Positions 9,772-19,568 of a DNA stretch of 64,000 bases are shown piece after piece. The DNA comes from Bursaphelenchus xylophilus (Eukaryota > Nematoda > Chromadorea > Rhabditida > Aphelenchoididae), in assembly GCA_904066235.2 (NCBI GenBank), contig CAJFCV020000005.1, positions 5,327,501 to 5,391,500 on the forward strand, written 5' to 3'. Position numbers and translations under genes: made by a program. The number at the start of each line of letters is the position of its first letter. Within the stretch, counting starts at the first letter, position 1. A model generated the notes under the pieces. It did no database searches. It saw only the letters and a program-made list of their open reading frames with translations, and was not told the origin of the DNA.

Positions 9772-12155
9772 TTAATTGAGACAATCTCGCCCTTGGCCAG
9801 GGAATTTGCCATCCAAATTGAGAGTTCCCAAATTGTAAGTTTTGGAAGGAACAGCGCTGCCATAAGTGATGTAATCCTTGGGGATCCCAATGCTGAACTT
9901 TTGATAACAGACGGGCAGAAGTTGGTTACAACGATGGTATCTGGAATTAAATGTATTATGTTAACAGGGGAAATACTCCAAGTGCAACGCTCAGACTTTG
10001 GTGAAACTTGTCACAAATTCACAAGGAAAGTACTTCTATGGGAGTTACAGGTCGAGACATATATCAAAAAATTCGCAGAATTATGCTGAACAAGAATATG
10101 TAAAAATTAGCTGATCAATTTTGTGTTTGTAAGGGCGAAAAAACCCTCGTAACTTGTCTCGCAACGGAGTTGGACGATTGGGGAAAAAGACGATTGGGGA
10201 AAGGGACGATTGGGGAAAAAGACGATTGGGGAAAAGTACGATTGGGGAAACCGAAAAGTATTATTTTTCTTCCATGCAAATGTCGAAGTTAGGAGAATCG
10301 AGGGTGCTCATTTCGAAAATGACATTCATTTTTTTGATTCTTACTTTTTTACTTAAGTAGTACTGTAAAGTAGTAATTTTTAATTTTTTTTTCATAAATA
10401 CTCGATTTAGGGGTTTTCGAGGGTGCTGATTTCGAAAATCATGTAAATTTTTCCTCTAGTACTACATAGTACTATTCTGATACTATATAGTACGAAGTGA
10501 AAATATGGCTTTTGACGTTAATGGTGTTGTTTTGATGCTTAGTACTCTTCAAAAACACGTTTTAAAGACTTGGTGCTATATAGTACTGTCTGATACTATG
10601 TAGCACGAAGTAAAAATAGGCGTACTAAGAACCAGAACAACACCACGAACGCCTAAAGGCCAACTTTGCACCTCGTACTACATAGTATCAGGTAGTACTA
10701 TATAGCACCAAGTCTTTAAAACGTGTTTTTGAAGAGTACTAAGCATCAAAACAACACCATTAACGTCAAAAGCCATATTTTGACCTCGTACTATATAGTA
10801 TCAGAATAGTACTATATAGTACTAGAGGAAAAATGAACATGATTTTCGAAACCAGCACCGTCGAAATCATCTAAATCCATTATTTTTCGAAAATTTTTAA
10901 AAAATTAGTACTTAACAGTACTACTTAAGAAAAAAAGTAAGAATCAAAAAAAAGAATGTCATTTTCGAAATGAGCACCCTCGATTATCCTAATTTCGACA
11001 TTTGCATCGAAGAAAAATAATACTTTTCGGTTTCCCCAATCGTACTTTTCCCCAATCGTCTTTTTCCCCAATCGTCCCAGTTCCGTCTCGCAACACCACG
11101 TAAATGCTTTTTTGCCCACGTTTTTACCAATTCAAAAGCTTTGCTTTGAGCTCAAATAAACTCTTGTGTTTTGACAGGCCTTAAAATATCAAATTTGATT
11201 AAAACTGCATCTTAATAGCAGCTCTAATGTAAAAAAGCATAGGAGTTGACCGTCCTGATTTCGAAAATAAATTAGATGATTACTTGTTTCTTTTAAGTAT
11301 AATAGTAGTGGTAAGGGGCGAATTTGAATATTTTTGTTGATATTCCGGCCCTTCCTTCTCGGCGGGTTCTGTAAAGCGCGAGCTATATGTATATGCCAAT
11401 TTTTATGAAAAACCTGAGCGCGTTACTTCCCATATGAAAATAAAAAAATATACTATTTAACACTACTAATTAAGAGAAACAAATAAGGATTCGAAAAAAG
11501 GAATGTCATCTTCGAAATTAGAGTCTTTATATATTCGAACGTCGGAAAATGTTTGCTACTGTGGGCTGAAAAAAAATTGCAATGGCGAAACTCGTGGGTA
11601 TCCAATTTACCCCTCTTATATGTATGTATTTTATAGACTACGCTCGACGCACACGTCCAAATACCGCAAAATTTAAAGAAAGTATGAGCGCCGCACTTTG
11701 AAGCTTTCCCTTGGAAGCATCGAAAACAACAACTTGACGAAAATCTTTTAAGATTGTAAACAAAATTATTTGCAGTGCTGCTTACATGTTCAATTTGGGA
11801 GTAACTCGGCTGACTTCATTGGCATGGCCCTTCAAGTAGAAATGGCCATTGCTGTCACTCTTGGTCTTGGCCATCAGATCGTCCAAGGTGAAGGTGTCGT
11901 GATCGTACAATTTTACTTTCTAAATGAGGATTAGTCATCATTGCATAGCCTTTACTTAATTTTAATTCATTTCTAAAAAAACAAAATTCTTGTCCTAATT
12001 TTTGGATTTATAATTTTCAAACCCACCACATCCCGCATAGGCCTGCCATTGCAGATGAAGTTTCCCTCGACCGCCATGCTCTGGACTGGCCTGACTCCAA
12101 TGGCCGAGGCGATTGTGGCCATGGCCATCATCAACATCAAATATAGAGCGAACAT
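9772..12155 (-). CDS. TTL family secreted protein B, split by a 1.85-kb repeat-filled intron
   Basis: Exons 12155-12027, 11919-11786 and 9940-9772 give 143 aa. The signal peptide is MFALYLMLMMAMATIASA, followed by RPVQSMAVEGNFICNGRPM, KVKLYDHDTFTLDDLMAKTK, NGHFYLKGHANEVSRVTPKL and IYHRCNQLLPVCYQKFSIGI; it ends PGQGRDCLN. The second intron (9941-11785) contains a foldback element plus fragments of two MITE families. The splice phase across it matches the other two copies and the middle exon has the same 134-nt length, so the gene can still be intact. The start codon sits one base after a CTTTTCAG acceptor. Confidence 0.85.
9962..10150. repeat. Fragments of MITE families B and D in the TTL-B intron
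   Basis: ACAGGGGAAATACTCCAAGT begins a B-family terminus that breaks off after about 60 bp. It is followed at about 10020 by text resembling the family D element at 52115: AAAGTACTTCTATGGGAG, GAATATGTAAAAATTAG. The elements seem to be nested or truncated. Confidence 0.55.
10165..11087. repeat. Foldback (long inverted repeat) with GACGATTGGGGAAA arrays
   Basis: Two arms of about 450 bp are near reverse complements around a centre near 10630. The outer ends carry a short tandem repeat, GACGATTGGGGAAAA: about five units on the left and three on the right. Inner parts contain nested palindromes of the AGTACTATATAGTACT kind. No coding frame is supported. The whole unit lies in the second intron of TTL-B. 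Confidence 0.8.
11330..11740. repeat. Two diverged fragments of MITE family B
   Basis: Segments at about 11365-11435 (AAAGCGCGAGCTATATG, later ACCTGAGCGCG) and 11625-11735 (TAAAGAAAGTATGAGCGCCG) resemble the 3' part of the family B copy at 36606-37056. They look like successive degenerate insertions. Confidence 0.45.
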
Positions 12156-12399
12156 TCTGAAAAGTGATCTACAACAATACAAAGGGGACTGTTTATGAGA
12201 GCGCAGCTCAACTTTTTGTATCCAAGTGGAGTGTGTTATTATTACAGGAGAACAGACTGGCTGAGTCATCCTTTCAACAGATATCGCGCGGTCAATGACC
12301 GAGTATATATAAAGTTTCGTAAGGGACCCTCTAAGATTAAATTTATGACTAATCAGATGGTATTAAAGGGTGGAGTAATGCTGGAGATAGTTGTGACCA

Positions 12400-12899
12400 T
12401 TAGTTGAGACAATCTGTAGATTGGCCGGGCATTTTAGCGTCTAAATTGAAGGTTCCGGCATCATAAGTCTTCTTCGGAGTGGAGCCAGAAGTCAAATAAT
12501 TCTTGGGGATTCCAATGGAGAACTTGGTGTAACAAATTGGAAGGAGTTTTCCACATTTGTGATAACTAAAAGGTCTTAATCTTGGCATTGGACTTACATA
12601 TTCATCTTGGGAGTTAATCGAGTGACTTCATTCGACTTCCCAGTCACATGGAAGAATCCCTGGGCATCACTTTTGGTCTCCCCCATCTTATCGTCCAAGG
12701 TGAACGTGTCATGGTCATAGATTTTCACTTTCTAAGAGCATTTTACTCCCCGATCTCCTCTTACCACACCCTTGGCGGGCTTTCCTTTGCACATGAACTT
12801 TCCTTGAACAGCCAGAGATTGAGTGGGTCTGATTCCGATCGAATCTGCATACTGTAATAGAGCCAGAAAAAGGCAAAGCGCAGCCAAGAAGTATCTCAT
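12400..12899 (-). CDS. TTL family secreted protein C
   Basis: Exons 12899-12765, 12731-12598 and 12565-12400 give 144 aa. The signal peptide is MRYFLAALCLFLALLQYADS, then RPTQSLAVQGKFMCKGKPAK, KVKIYDHDTFTLDDKMGETK, GFFHVTGKSNEVTRLTPKMN and IYHKCGKLLPICYTKFSIGI, ending PGQSTDCLN. It is the closest paralogue of copy B (same exon phases, KFSIGIPK and DCLN ends), so the pair arose by tandem duplication. The start lies one base after TTTCTTTCAG, which suggests trans-splicing. Introns are 33 nt each, in contrast to the 1.85-kb second intron of copy B. Confidence 0.92.
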
Positions 12900-13287
12900 T
12901 CTGAAAGAAACAGTCTGCGTCAAATAAATAGAGTTCGGTTGATAAGATTACGGTAATCGCGAACTCTGATAAGGCTGGAAATGTTCTTGAACAGCAGAAT
13001 AACAAAGAAATGGGATTAAAAGTTTTTTCAGATCTCTCAAGTCCGAGCTCAAGGAAGTGTTTCCAGACAAAGTCCAGAGCCGAACAGATCGTATTAGATC
13101 CGATCAGACGTTCTCTCTATTTAGAAGGCGGAATCACGCGTCCCAAACAATTGGCCCCGTTTTATGGCCTATCTGATAAACAATACAAGATGGCCAAAAA
13201 TATTTTTTTGTTTTTTGAACTTTACGCCCCAAGGGCTCATTTGGAAATGTTTTACAGTAAACAAATGGGTGTTACGCATAGATTTAT
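12900..13287. other. Intergenic between TTL-C and the membrane-protein gene
   Basis: No gene or repeat recognised in these 388 bp. The upstream gene's stop is followed at once by TAAATAAATC, a possible poly(A) signal on the minus strand. Confidence 0.45.
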
Positions 13288-14341
13288 TTACATTATTTTA
13301 GTTATCTGGAGTGATCGATTGTTGAGTTTGATCCACCGAATCCTGGAGGTTTTCCTGAAATCAAACATCACTCTCTGAAATGTATATAAAAACACTGAAT
13401 CACTAAATGAGCAAGAGATTTCCTCACCTCCTCGTTAACACTCTCTCCACCTGCTTGACAAGTAGTTAATCGTTGGTCATCCTCGGAACCAAGGGGGATT
13501 TCGTGAGATTCTTGTTGTTTGATGTTCTCGGCAAAAGCTTGATCCATGCTCTGATGGTTTTCTTTCAATTCGTGGAGTTTGCCCTCCATCTCCTGCAAGG
13601 GCATAAAGTACATAAGATTAAGCTAAATATGTCGTGTTACCCTCAATAACCGAGTCACCGCTTCTCCGGGTTGCAAGTTGGGTCTTCGTTTTCTTGGCCA
13701 CATGTAAATTCGGGAGTCACGGACAGTTGGATGGGGACTGGGCTGAATTTCAATCTTCAATATTACTACTCCAATAAGACATATTATATGTATGTACTAT
13801 ACAAAAACAATCGTCATTTATGCAAAACCTGTCATACAAAAAAATTGATACCACATAAGTAGAGTGATAAGGCTCACCCTGACGTCATTTTGAGTGGTAA
13901 TAGTCGCTTCGGTAGCAGTTTTCCCAGTAGAAAGTGTCTTTCCTTTCCTTCCTGATGACTCTTGTGGGGTTCTGTTAGGCACATCGGGCAATATAACGGT
14001 TAAATCTTTCGTTTCGCAAGTGGGTTCGGGTTCAGGTCTCTAAAAATATTATAAAATATTTCCAATTACAGGACACGTGTATACTATATGCAATTAAAAT
14101 TTAGTTTTCGGAAAGTCCTTACCCTTTCTTCCAATATCATAAAAATGATAAAACTGACCAGACTAATCATCACAAGGCAAGTTATAACGGTAAGTAGTAT
14201 AAAGACATGAAGGTCCGCATCTTCTACGTAATCATCGACTACTGGCCTTGGAGTACTTTCTTCTTCAGAGGCCTTGTTTGAAAAGTTTTGGGTGCTTGCA
14301 ACAAAACAAAGGCAGAGAAAAAATAGTTGGAACAACCACAT
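13288..14341 (-). CDS. Type I single-pass membrane protein, unknown function
   Basis: Exons 14341-14123, 14039-13878, 13742-13641, 13592-13428 and 13374-13288 give 244 aa. The layout is a signal peptide (MWLFQLFFLCLCFVAS), a short acidic ectodomain of about 25 residues (SEEESTPRPVVDDYVEDAD), one membrane segment (FILLTVITCLVMISLVSFII), then a cytoplasmic tail of about 175 residues. The tail is rich in Thr, Ser and charged residues and has a basic patch (WPRKRRPNLQPG) and a short helical stretch (EMEGKLHELKENHQSMDQAF). The start follows TCTCTAG by one base. I do not recognise the family; it may be a small nematode-specific surface protein. The last exon is the least certain, since an alternative acceptor lies 20 nt downstream. 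Confidence 0.65.
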
Positions 14342-14398
14342 TCTAGAGAAAATTATGATTTTTATAGATATAATTTTTTCAATATATTATTTTTTACG

Positions 14399-14640
14399 AA
14401 AAGTTGTTAATTTGACGGATTTCAATCTGACGTCAACTCGACGCCAAATTGCGTCAAATTAGTGTCACTTTCGTAATTTTGGCTGAATTAACAAACTTTC
14501 AATTCGAGACTACGATGAATACCGTTATGTTTTTATGGCTTATTTCATGTTTGATTTGCACGATTTTTTAACAAAAAAATTACAAAAAATTTCAATTTGA
14601 CACTGGAAATGACAAAACAATTTAACACGAGGAAAATGAG
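14399..14640. repeat. Diverged copy of MITE family C
   Basis: GTTGTTAATTTGACGG and the following GACGTCAA...TTTCGTAATTTTGGCTG text match the ends of the family C copies at 28174 and 58372. The other end (CAATTTGACACTGG...ATGAC) is weak. It lies between the membrane-protein gene and the esterase. Confidence 0.5.
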
Positions 14641-14692
14641 AAAACAAAAAAAAATAAAAAAAAAAATAGAAGCTAATGTGAAATTGTGGGGA

Positions 14693-17600
14693 TTACAATT
14701 CAGTCCGCATCCTGAGAGTCTTCTTGTGGATTCCCCTGATTATATCAAACTCGTATTCCTCCGACAATTTGCTCCAGAATCTGAGTTCATTTGCGAATAA
14801 GGGGTCCTTGATGGTTGCCTCGGTAGAGAGTTCCGTGTAAATTAATGGATGATGGCGATTTACCTTCACGAAGTTTGGACTTTCGTCGCTTTTCGGGGAT
14901 CTGAAATTAAAACTTACTCTTCATAAAAATGATAATTTCACAGCTCACCTTGTTTTGACAAACGTAACAACCGCATCGATCAAGAGCTTCCTGTATTTTT
15001 CATCGGCCTCCGTGAATTTATGATCTCCGAGGAACCCTTTTCCAAACAAATAAGCATATTCAATGGCATGGGTGGTATTATATAATTCGAGATGGGAGAG
15101 ATTCTCTTCAATGAAGTCGTTGTGAACACTCAAAATGTTGTAGATGGACCATCCAGCAGCTGTTTTGTGACGGAGCTCCAATAATTGAGGGATCACAAAC
15201 ATGATATCTCCAAGAAGCTGCAATTCTTATTATGTACAGGGTGTTCAGAGAATTATGGAAAAAACTATTCATTAATAACTTTGCGCTCGGTGGTCCAATC
15301 CAAAAAATTTTTTTTGCATTTTACAGAAAAACCTTGGAGTTTTTAGAATCTAAAATTTTTTTTTCTTTTATCGGCGGAGACTTCCGTAATCCGCGTTGAA
15401 TTTGGCGGAGTGTTTTTTTCACAAAATAAGGATGTGAATCGTTGTATGTGTAAAGAAAATGGGCGGAAAAGGATCCGGCAGATACAATATGACATTTCTT
15501 TCAAATTACTGCGCTTCGGCGGAGACATTTTTTAACCTCGGCGGACGATTTTTCTTCGACTTCAGATAGTCAAAATTGGCTGAAACCAAAGCGTATGGTA
15601 TCTCTGGTGGCGTGGCGTCTAAAAACGACTTAATACGTCTTCAGCCGGCTGGCAGATGAAAAAACGGCAATTCGGCGGAGAAATCGGCGGAGAAAAAAAT
15701 TAACCCATTTAAGAAATTATGATGAGAAAACTAAAATTGTAGGTCTTACACGGCCCTAATCAACCAAAAATATGACTCTTCTTATTGGCGGATGCTCGGC
15801 GGATAAATATGCATATTTTCTTAAATATGTTCCTTTTTTCTTCGCCGATTTCTCCGCCGAATTGCCGTTTTTTCATCTGCCAGCCGGCTGGCGACGTATT
15901 AAGTCGTTTTTAGACGCCACGCCACCAGAGATACCATACGCTTTGGTTTCAGCCAATTTTGACTATCTGAAGTCGAAGAAAAATCGTCCGCCGAGGTTAA
16001 AAAATGTCTCCGCCGAAGCGCAGTAATTTGAAAGAAATGTCATATTGTATCTGCCGGATCCTTTTCCGCCCATTTTCTTTACACATACAACGATTCACAG
16101 CCTTATTTTGTGAAAAAAACACTCCGCCCAATTCAACGCGGATTACGGAAGTCTCCGCCGATAAAAGAAAAAAAAATTTTAGATTCTAAAAACTCCAAGG
16201 TTTTTCTGTAAAATGCAAAAAAAATTTTTTGGATTGGACCACCGAGCGCAAAGTTATTAATGAATAGTTTTTTCCATAATTCTCTGAACACCCTGTATAT
16301 TGCATAATAATTAAACGATCTCAGATTTCGCGTTGATACTCACTTTTCCATGGATGTCCAAATAGAAGGTCCTGTCATGTTGATGTTCCGGCTTTAGCCT
16401 CAAATAAAAATCGATGATCTTCTCGGTGACTTCTTTGTGTTTATTTCCAAATAATTTCTGTGGTGCTACAACATTTCTGACGAATTTTTTGAAGTCTCCC
16501 AATGAGAATTTATCTTTTTTATCCTTCGTTAGAGCATGCGGAAAAGTTTCAATGGCATGTGAGAAGTAAATCGCTAAAAATATTATTGAAGATTACCTGA
16601 ATCAACATACTGAATAGAAGCCCTTCATTCTCGGTCAATGACATCATTGAGGACTTTGGTTTCCCGGATTCAATTAATTGCGCAATATCAGCAGTAAAGA
16701 AATCAGCATCCAACCTGGGGGTGTAATCAAATGAATTGATTTCTCCATCCGTCTCATGCTTAAAGGTAGTAAAGGTAAGCGGTAATGTAAAGCTTGTATT
16801 AAATTATAATATAAAAAAACTAACAACTTTGACAGCGGCCACTTGTAATTCCCTCACAGACTTCTGCCTAAGGCATTTCTTGATCTTGGCCGAACTCTGA
16901 TCATCGCATTTCAATAATTCGACCAGTTTTTCGGTATGAATAACTGGTCGATTACTCAACGCCCATTCGGCGAAGATAGATCCACTAAATTGGAGAGTCT
17001 GCAGGAAGAGATCTCGAGTGTGTTCGCTGACTGAGAGAGCGCTGGCAGCAGCTGATCCGGCACTGTAGCCACCTACAGTAATCTTGGAAGGGTCCAGGAA
17101 AAGGGATTTGGCATTTTTTCGAGTAAAAAGAAGGGCTCGGCGGAGATCCCAAAGACCGTAATTGCCCGCAAATTGCTCGGGACCGGTCGAAGCAAAGCCT
17201 GAAATAAAAAAAATCTGTAATTTCAACATGACTCTTATCCAAAAGATGAGCTGGTTCTTACCAAAAAGCCCCAGCCTATATTGAGGAATGATGGTGACGA
17301 CCCCCCTTCCGGCATAATTTTCCGCCACGTAATCAGTGGTATGTTCATGAGAAGATCCCACCTGGAAAGCGCCTCCGTGGATAAAAAACAGTGCCGGATA
17401 TCCGTTCTTATCTTCGCTCTAAAAGAACATAATCAAGAGAAAAATACTCTTACAGGTTGATGAGGTCTGAATATATTCAAATAAAGACAATCCTCACTCA
17501 TCTCCATCTGATTCGAGTAATCTTGTTGGACACAGACCTTGGGCAAGGTCTTGGCTGATCTTTCTTTTACAAATTCAGCGTCTTGAGGTTTCTAAATTAT

Positions 17601-17820
17601 TTAAATTATGACGTCATCATTAAAGATAAGATTTGCATACTTCAAATCGAAGATCATTAATTGGAGGCCGGGCAAATGGGACTCCATAGAAGGCATCAAC
17701 TTTGACCCCATCCTTGAATTCTAATGTTTTTCCAACAAAATTTCCAATATGAGATTCGAATATTGGATCTGCAGTTACCAAAAGTAGAGGGAATGATAAG
17801 GAAATCAGCCAAAAGAGCAT
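14693..17820 (-). CDS. Carboxylesterase (type B, alpha/beta hydrolase), secreted
   Basis: Eight exons (17820-17641, 17591-17454, 17418-17262, 17198-16825, 16758-16611, 16573-16344, 15217-14949, 14900-14693) give 567 aa, the normal family length. A signal peptide (MLFWLISLSFPLLLVTA) is followed by GVPFARPP, the SEDCLYLNIFRP signature, the oxyanion region FFIHGGAF, the nucleophile elbow GGYSAGSAAASAL (catalytic Ser), and late HAIEYAYLFGKG carrying the likely catalytic His. The acidic third member is less clear. Such enzymes hydrolyse ester substrates in the gut or body fluid (for example C. elegans GES-1). One donor had to be placed at A|GTATGT to keep frame. The sixth intron carries a 1.06-kb foldback. 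The ATG follows CTTTCAG by one base. Confidence 0.93.
15235..16297. mobile_element. Foldback element with TACAGGGTG ends (copy 1)
   Basis: It starts TACAGGGTGTTCAGAGAATT and ends with the reverse complement AATTCTCTGAACACCCTGTA. The arms of about 455 bp are nearly perfect inverted repeats around a spacer of about 150 bp; a 61-codon open frame therefore appears once on each strand. TA at both ends fits a Tc1/mariner-type TA target. Many GGCGGAG words occur within. It lies in an esterase intron and would form a long hairpin in the pre-mRNA. Confidence 0.85.
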
Positions 17821-17899
17821 TCTGAAAGTGTGAATCAGTAATGTTATGAATAAAACTGAATTTTTGAATAATATCAGCCTTTCATAGGTCATTTGTATC

Positions 17900-18051
17900 G
17901 GTCTGTCGGGAAAAAAACGGCGGATCGTCACGCCTCCGAATCGCCCATCATCGCTTTGCGACTGCAAGCCGCGACTTGGGATTTGGTGCGCGACAGCGGC
18001 GAGGCGAGACATTTTGATGCGACGATCCGCCGTTATTTTTTCGACAGACTG
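17900..18051. mobile_element. Short MITE (family E), ~150 bp
   Basis: Ends GGTCTGTCGGGAAAAAAACG and, reversed, AGTCTGTCGAAAAAATAACG share a terminal inverted repeat that continues through GGCGGATCGTC. The inside is GC-rich with TCGC/GCGA words. It lies just upstream of the esterase start. Confidence 0.75.
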
Positions 18052-19568
18052 ATAATATTAATGCCGAGACTTTTGGGTTAAATAGCATAATATTATAATT
18101 GGAAAGAACCTTTCGAGGCATACCCGTATGAGATGGAGGAACGCCGAGGTAAGAAGACCTCTCTCGCCTCGATTGGGGCCATGTTTGTCCTCTCCTTCGC
18201 TTTGAATCACAAGAGTTTATTTGTTTTTTGTAGGGAAGGGTCAGAGGGAAAGCAAAACGGTCAGATAAAGGCGCTAACGAGAACACAAATAACACGTTTT
18301 AACATGAACAAAAAGTAATTCACGTACCCGTAGATCATGAATTACAGAGCATCACGGGTCATGAACAAGTATTTACATCCAGCATGACATTCGTAAGTTT
18401 GACGGTAATAATATCTTCCACATGAGCTCCTTTCCTTTCAGATTGCCCAATAACAGAAGATGATTACTTCCGTCTCAATGTTGTGTAAAATATTGCTGGT
18501 CTTCTGTTGTCATTATTTTTCAATATAAAAATTTCTTTTATGTTCTACTACTGTATTTCAAAGTAAAAAAATCATAAAGTTGTGTAAATTCGCAAATATG
18601 CAAATTGGCCTCGAGGAATCTGTTTTCCCTTCGCCTTCCCTTATCATGAATTTTTTTTGAAAGCTTCAAAAAATAAAAAATTTGAGCGGAGCCGTTTTTT
18701 GTCGTTAATCAGTAAAGAATCAGCAAGTGTGAAGAAAGCGAAGGTCAGCCATAATTCAACTCATAAGGGCCTTCTAAGGGCCCCTTATAGGTTCTGTTTC
18801 TTCAATCCAAATCTTTTTTGTCTTCAAATTGCCTTCTCAGTTTGGCCAAAACCAATTATTTGCGGATAAAAAAACTCCGGGAGGGACAAATTATGGGCAA
18901 ATTGGAGTTGGACTTTGGGGATTCTGAAAAGAAACAGCCTTGGATGTCCAGTATAATCTACTTGTAAAAGATTTGATAAACAACTATCTGTACATGTACT
19001 TTAATGGATGGCCATAAATCTCAGGCCGATGCCGCCTTTCATTTTATAACCCGTTTACATCCATTCTCTGCCCATAAATTCGCCAGAAGCTGATCTTCTT
19101 TTCATTATCTCTCCTTTCCCTTTCTTTTGCCGATTAAATTGGCCAAGAAGGAGACAAAAGGGATGACTGGCCTTTCCTACAAGTTTTTGAAGTCGTCCAT
19201 CTTATTTGAATACCAAACTTTGGATGCGTTTACGGGATGAGTCAAGCCTTATTGTATTAGAAACGGGCATTTTTATATATTTTTTAGCCAAAATCTGAAG
19301 ATTATGTTTAGATAGCCAAGTGGGATTTAAATTGTTTTTTTTTTTCAATTTTTTTCTCAAACTTGTTCAATTCTTCGCGACAAGATTTATATTTATTATA
19401 ACGCATCCCTCACTCACAGTGAACATCTGTTTTCCCTCGACATCTGAAGGAGAAGGAGGGAGAGAAGGAAGGGTCACAATCAAAAGTCGATTCGCCGCTT
19501 TGTCCCAAATTAATGGATGCGCAAATCTCAGCGAGCTGAGAGAGACTTCAGAACCCAAAGAACGGGCC
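18052..19568. other. Intergenic region upstream of LRP5/6, no gene seen
   Basis: About 1.5 kb with short unsupported open frames only. It includes the likely promoters of the esterase (minus strand) and LRP5/6 (plus strand). An open frame continues upstream of the LRP5/6 ATG without a better start. Confidence 0.5.

Noticed and set aside
10165..10255. CRISPR-like short tandem repeats (GACGATTGGGGAAA units)
   Set aside because: The units are directly adjacent without spacers and mirrored at the other end of a foldback in a eukaryotic intron.
15343..16189. 61-codon frame MSPPKRSNLKEMSYC... on both strands
   Set aside because: Mirror images within a foldback; not a gene.
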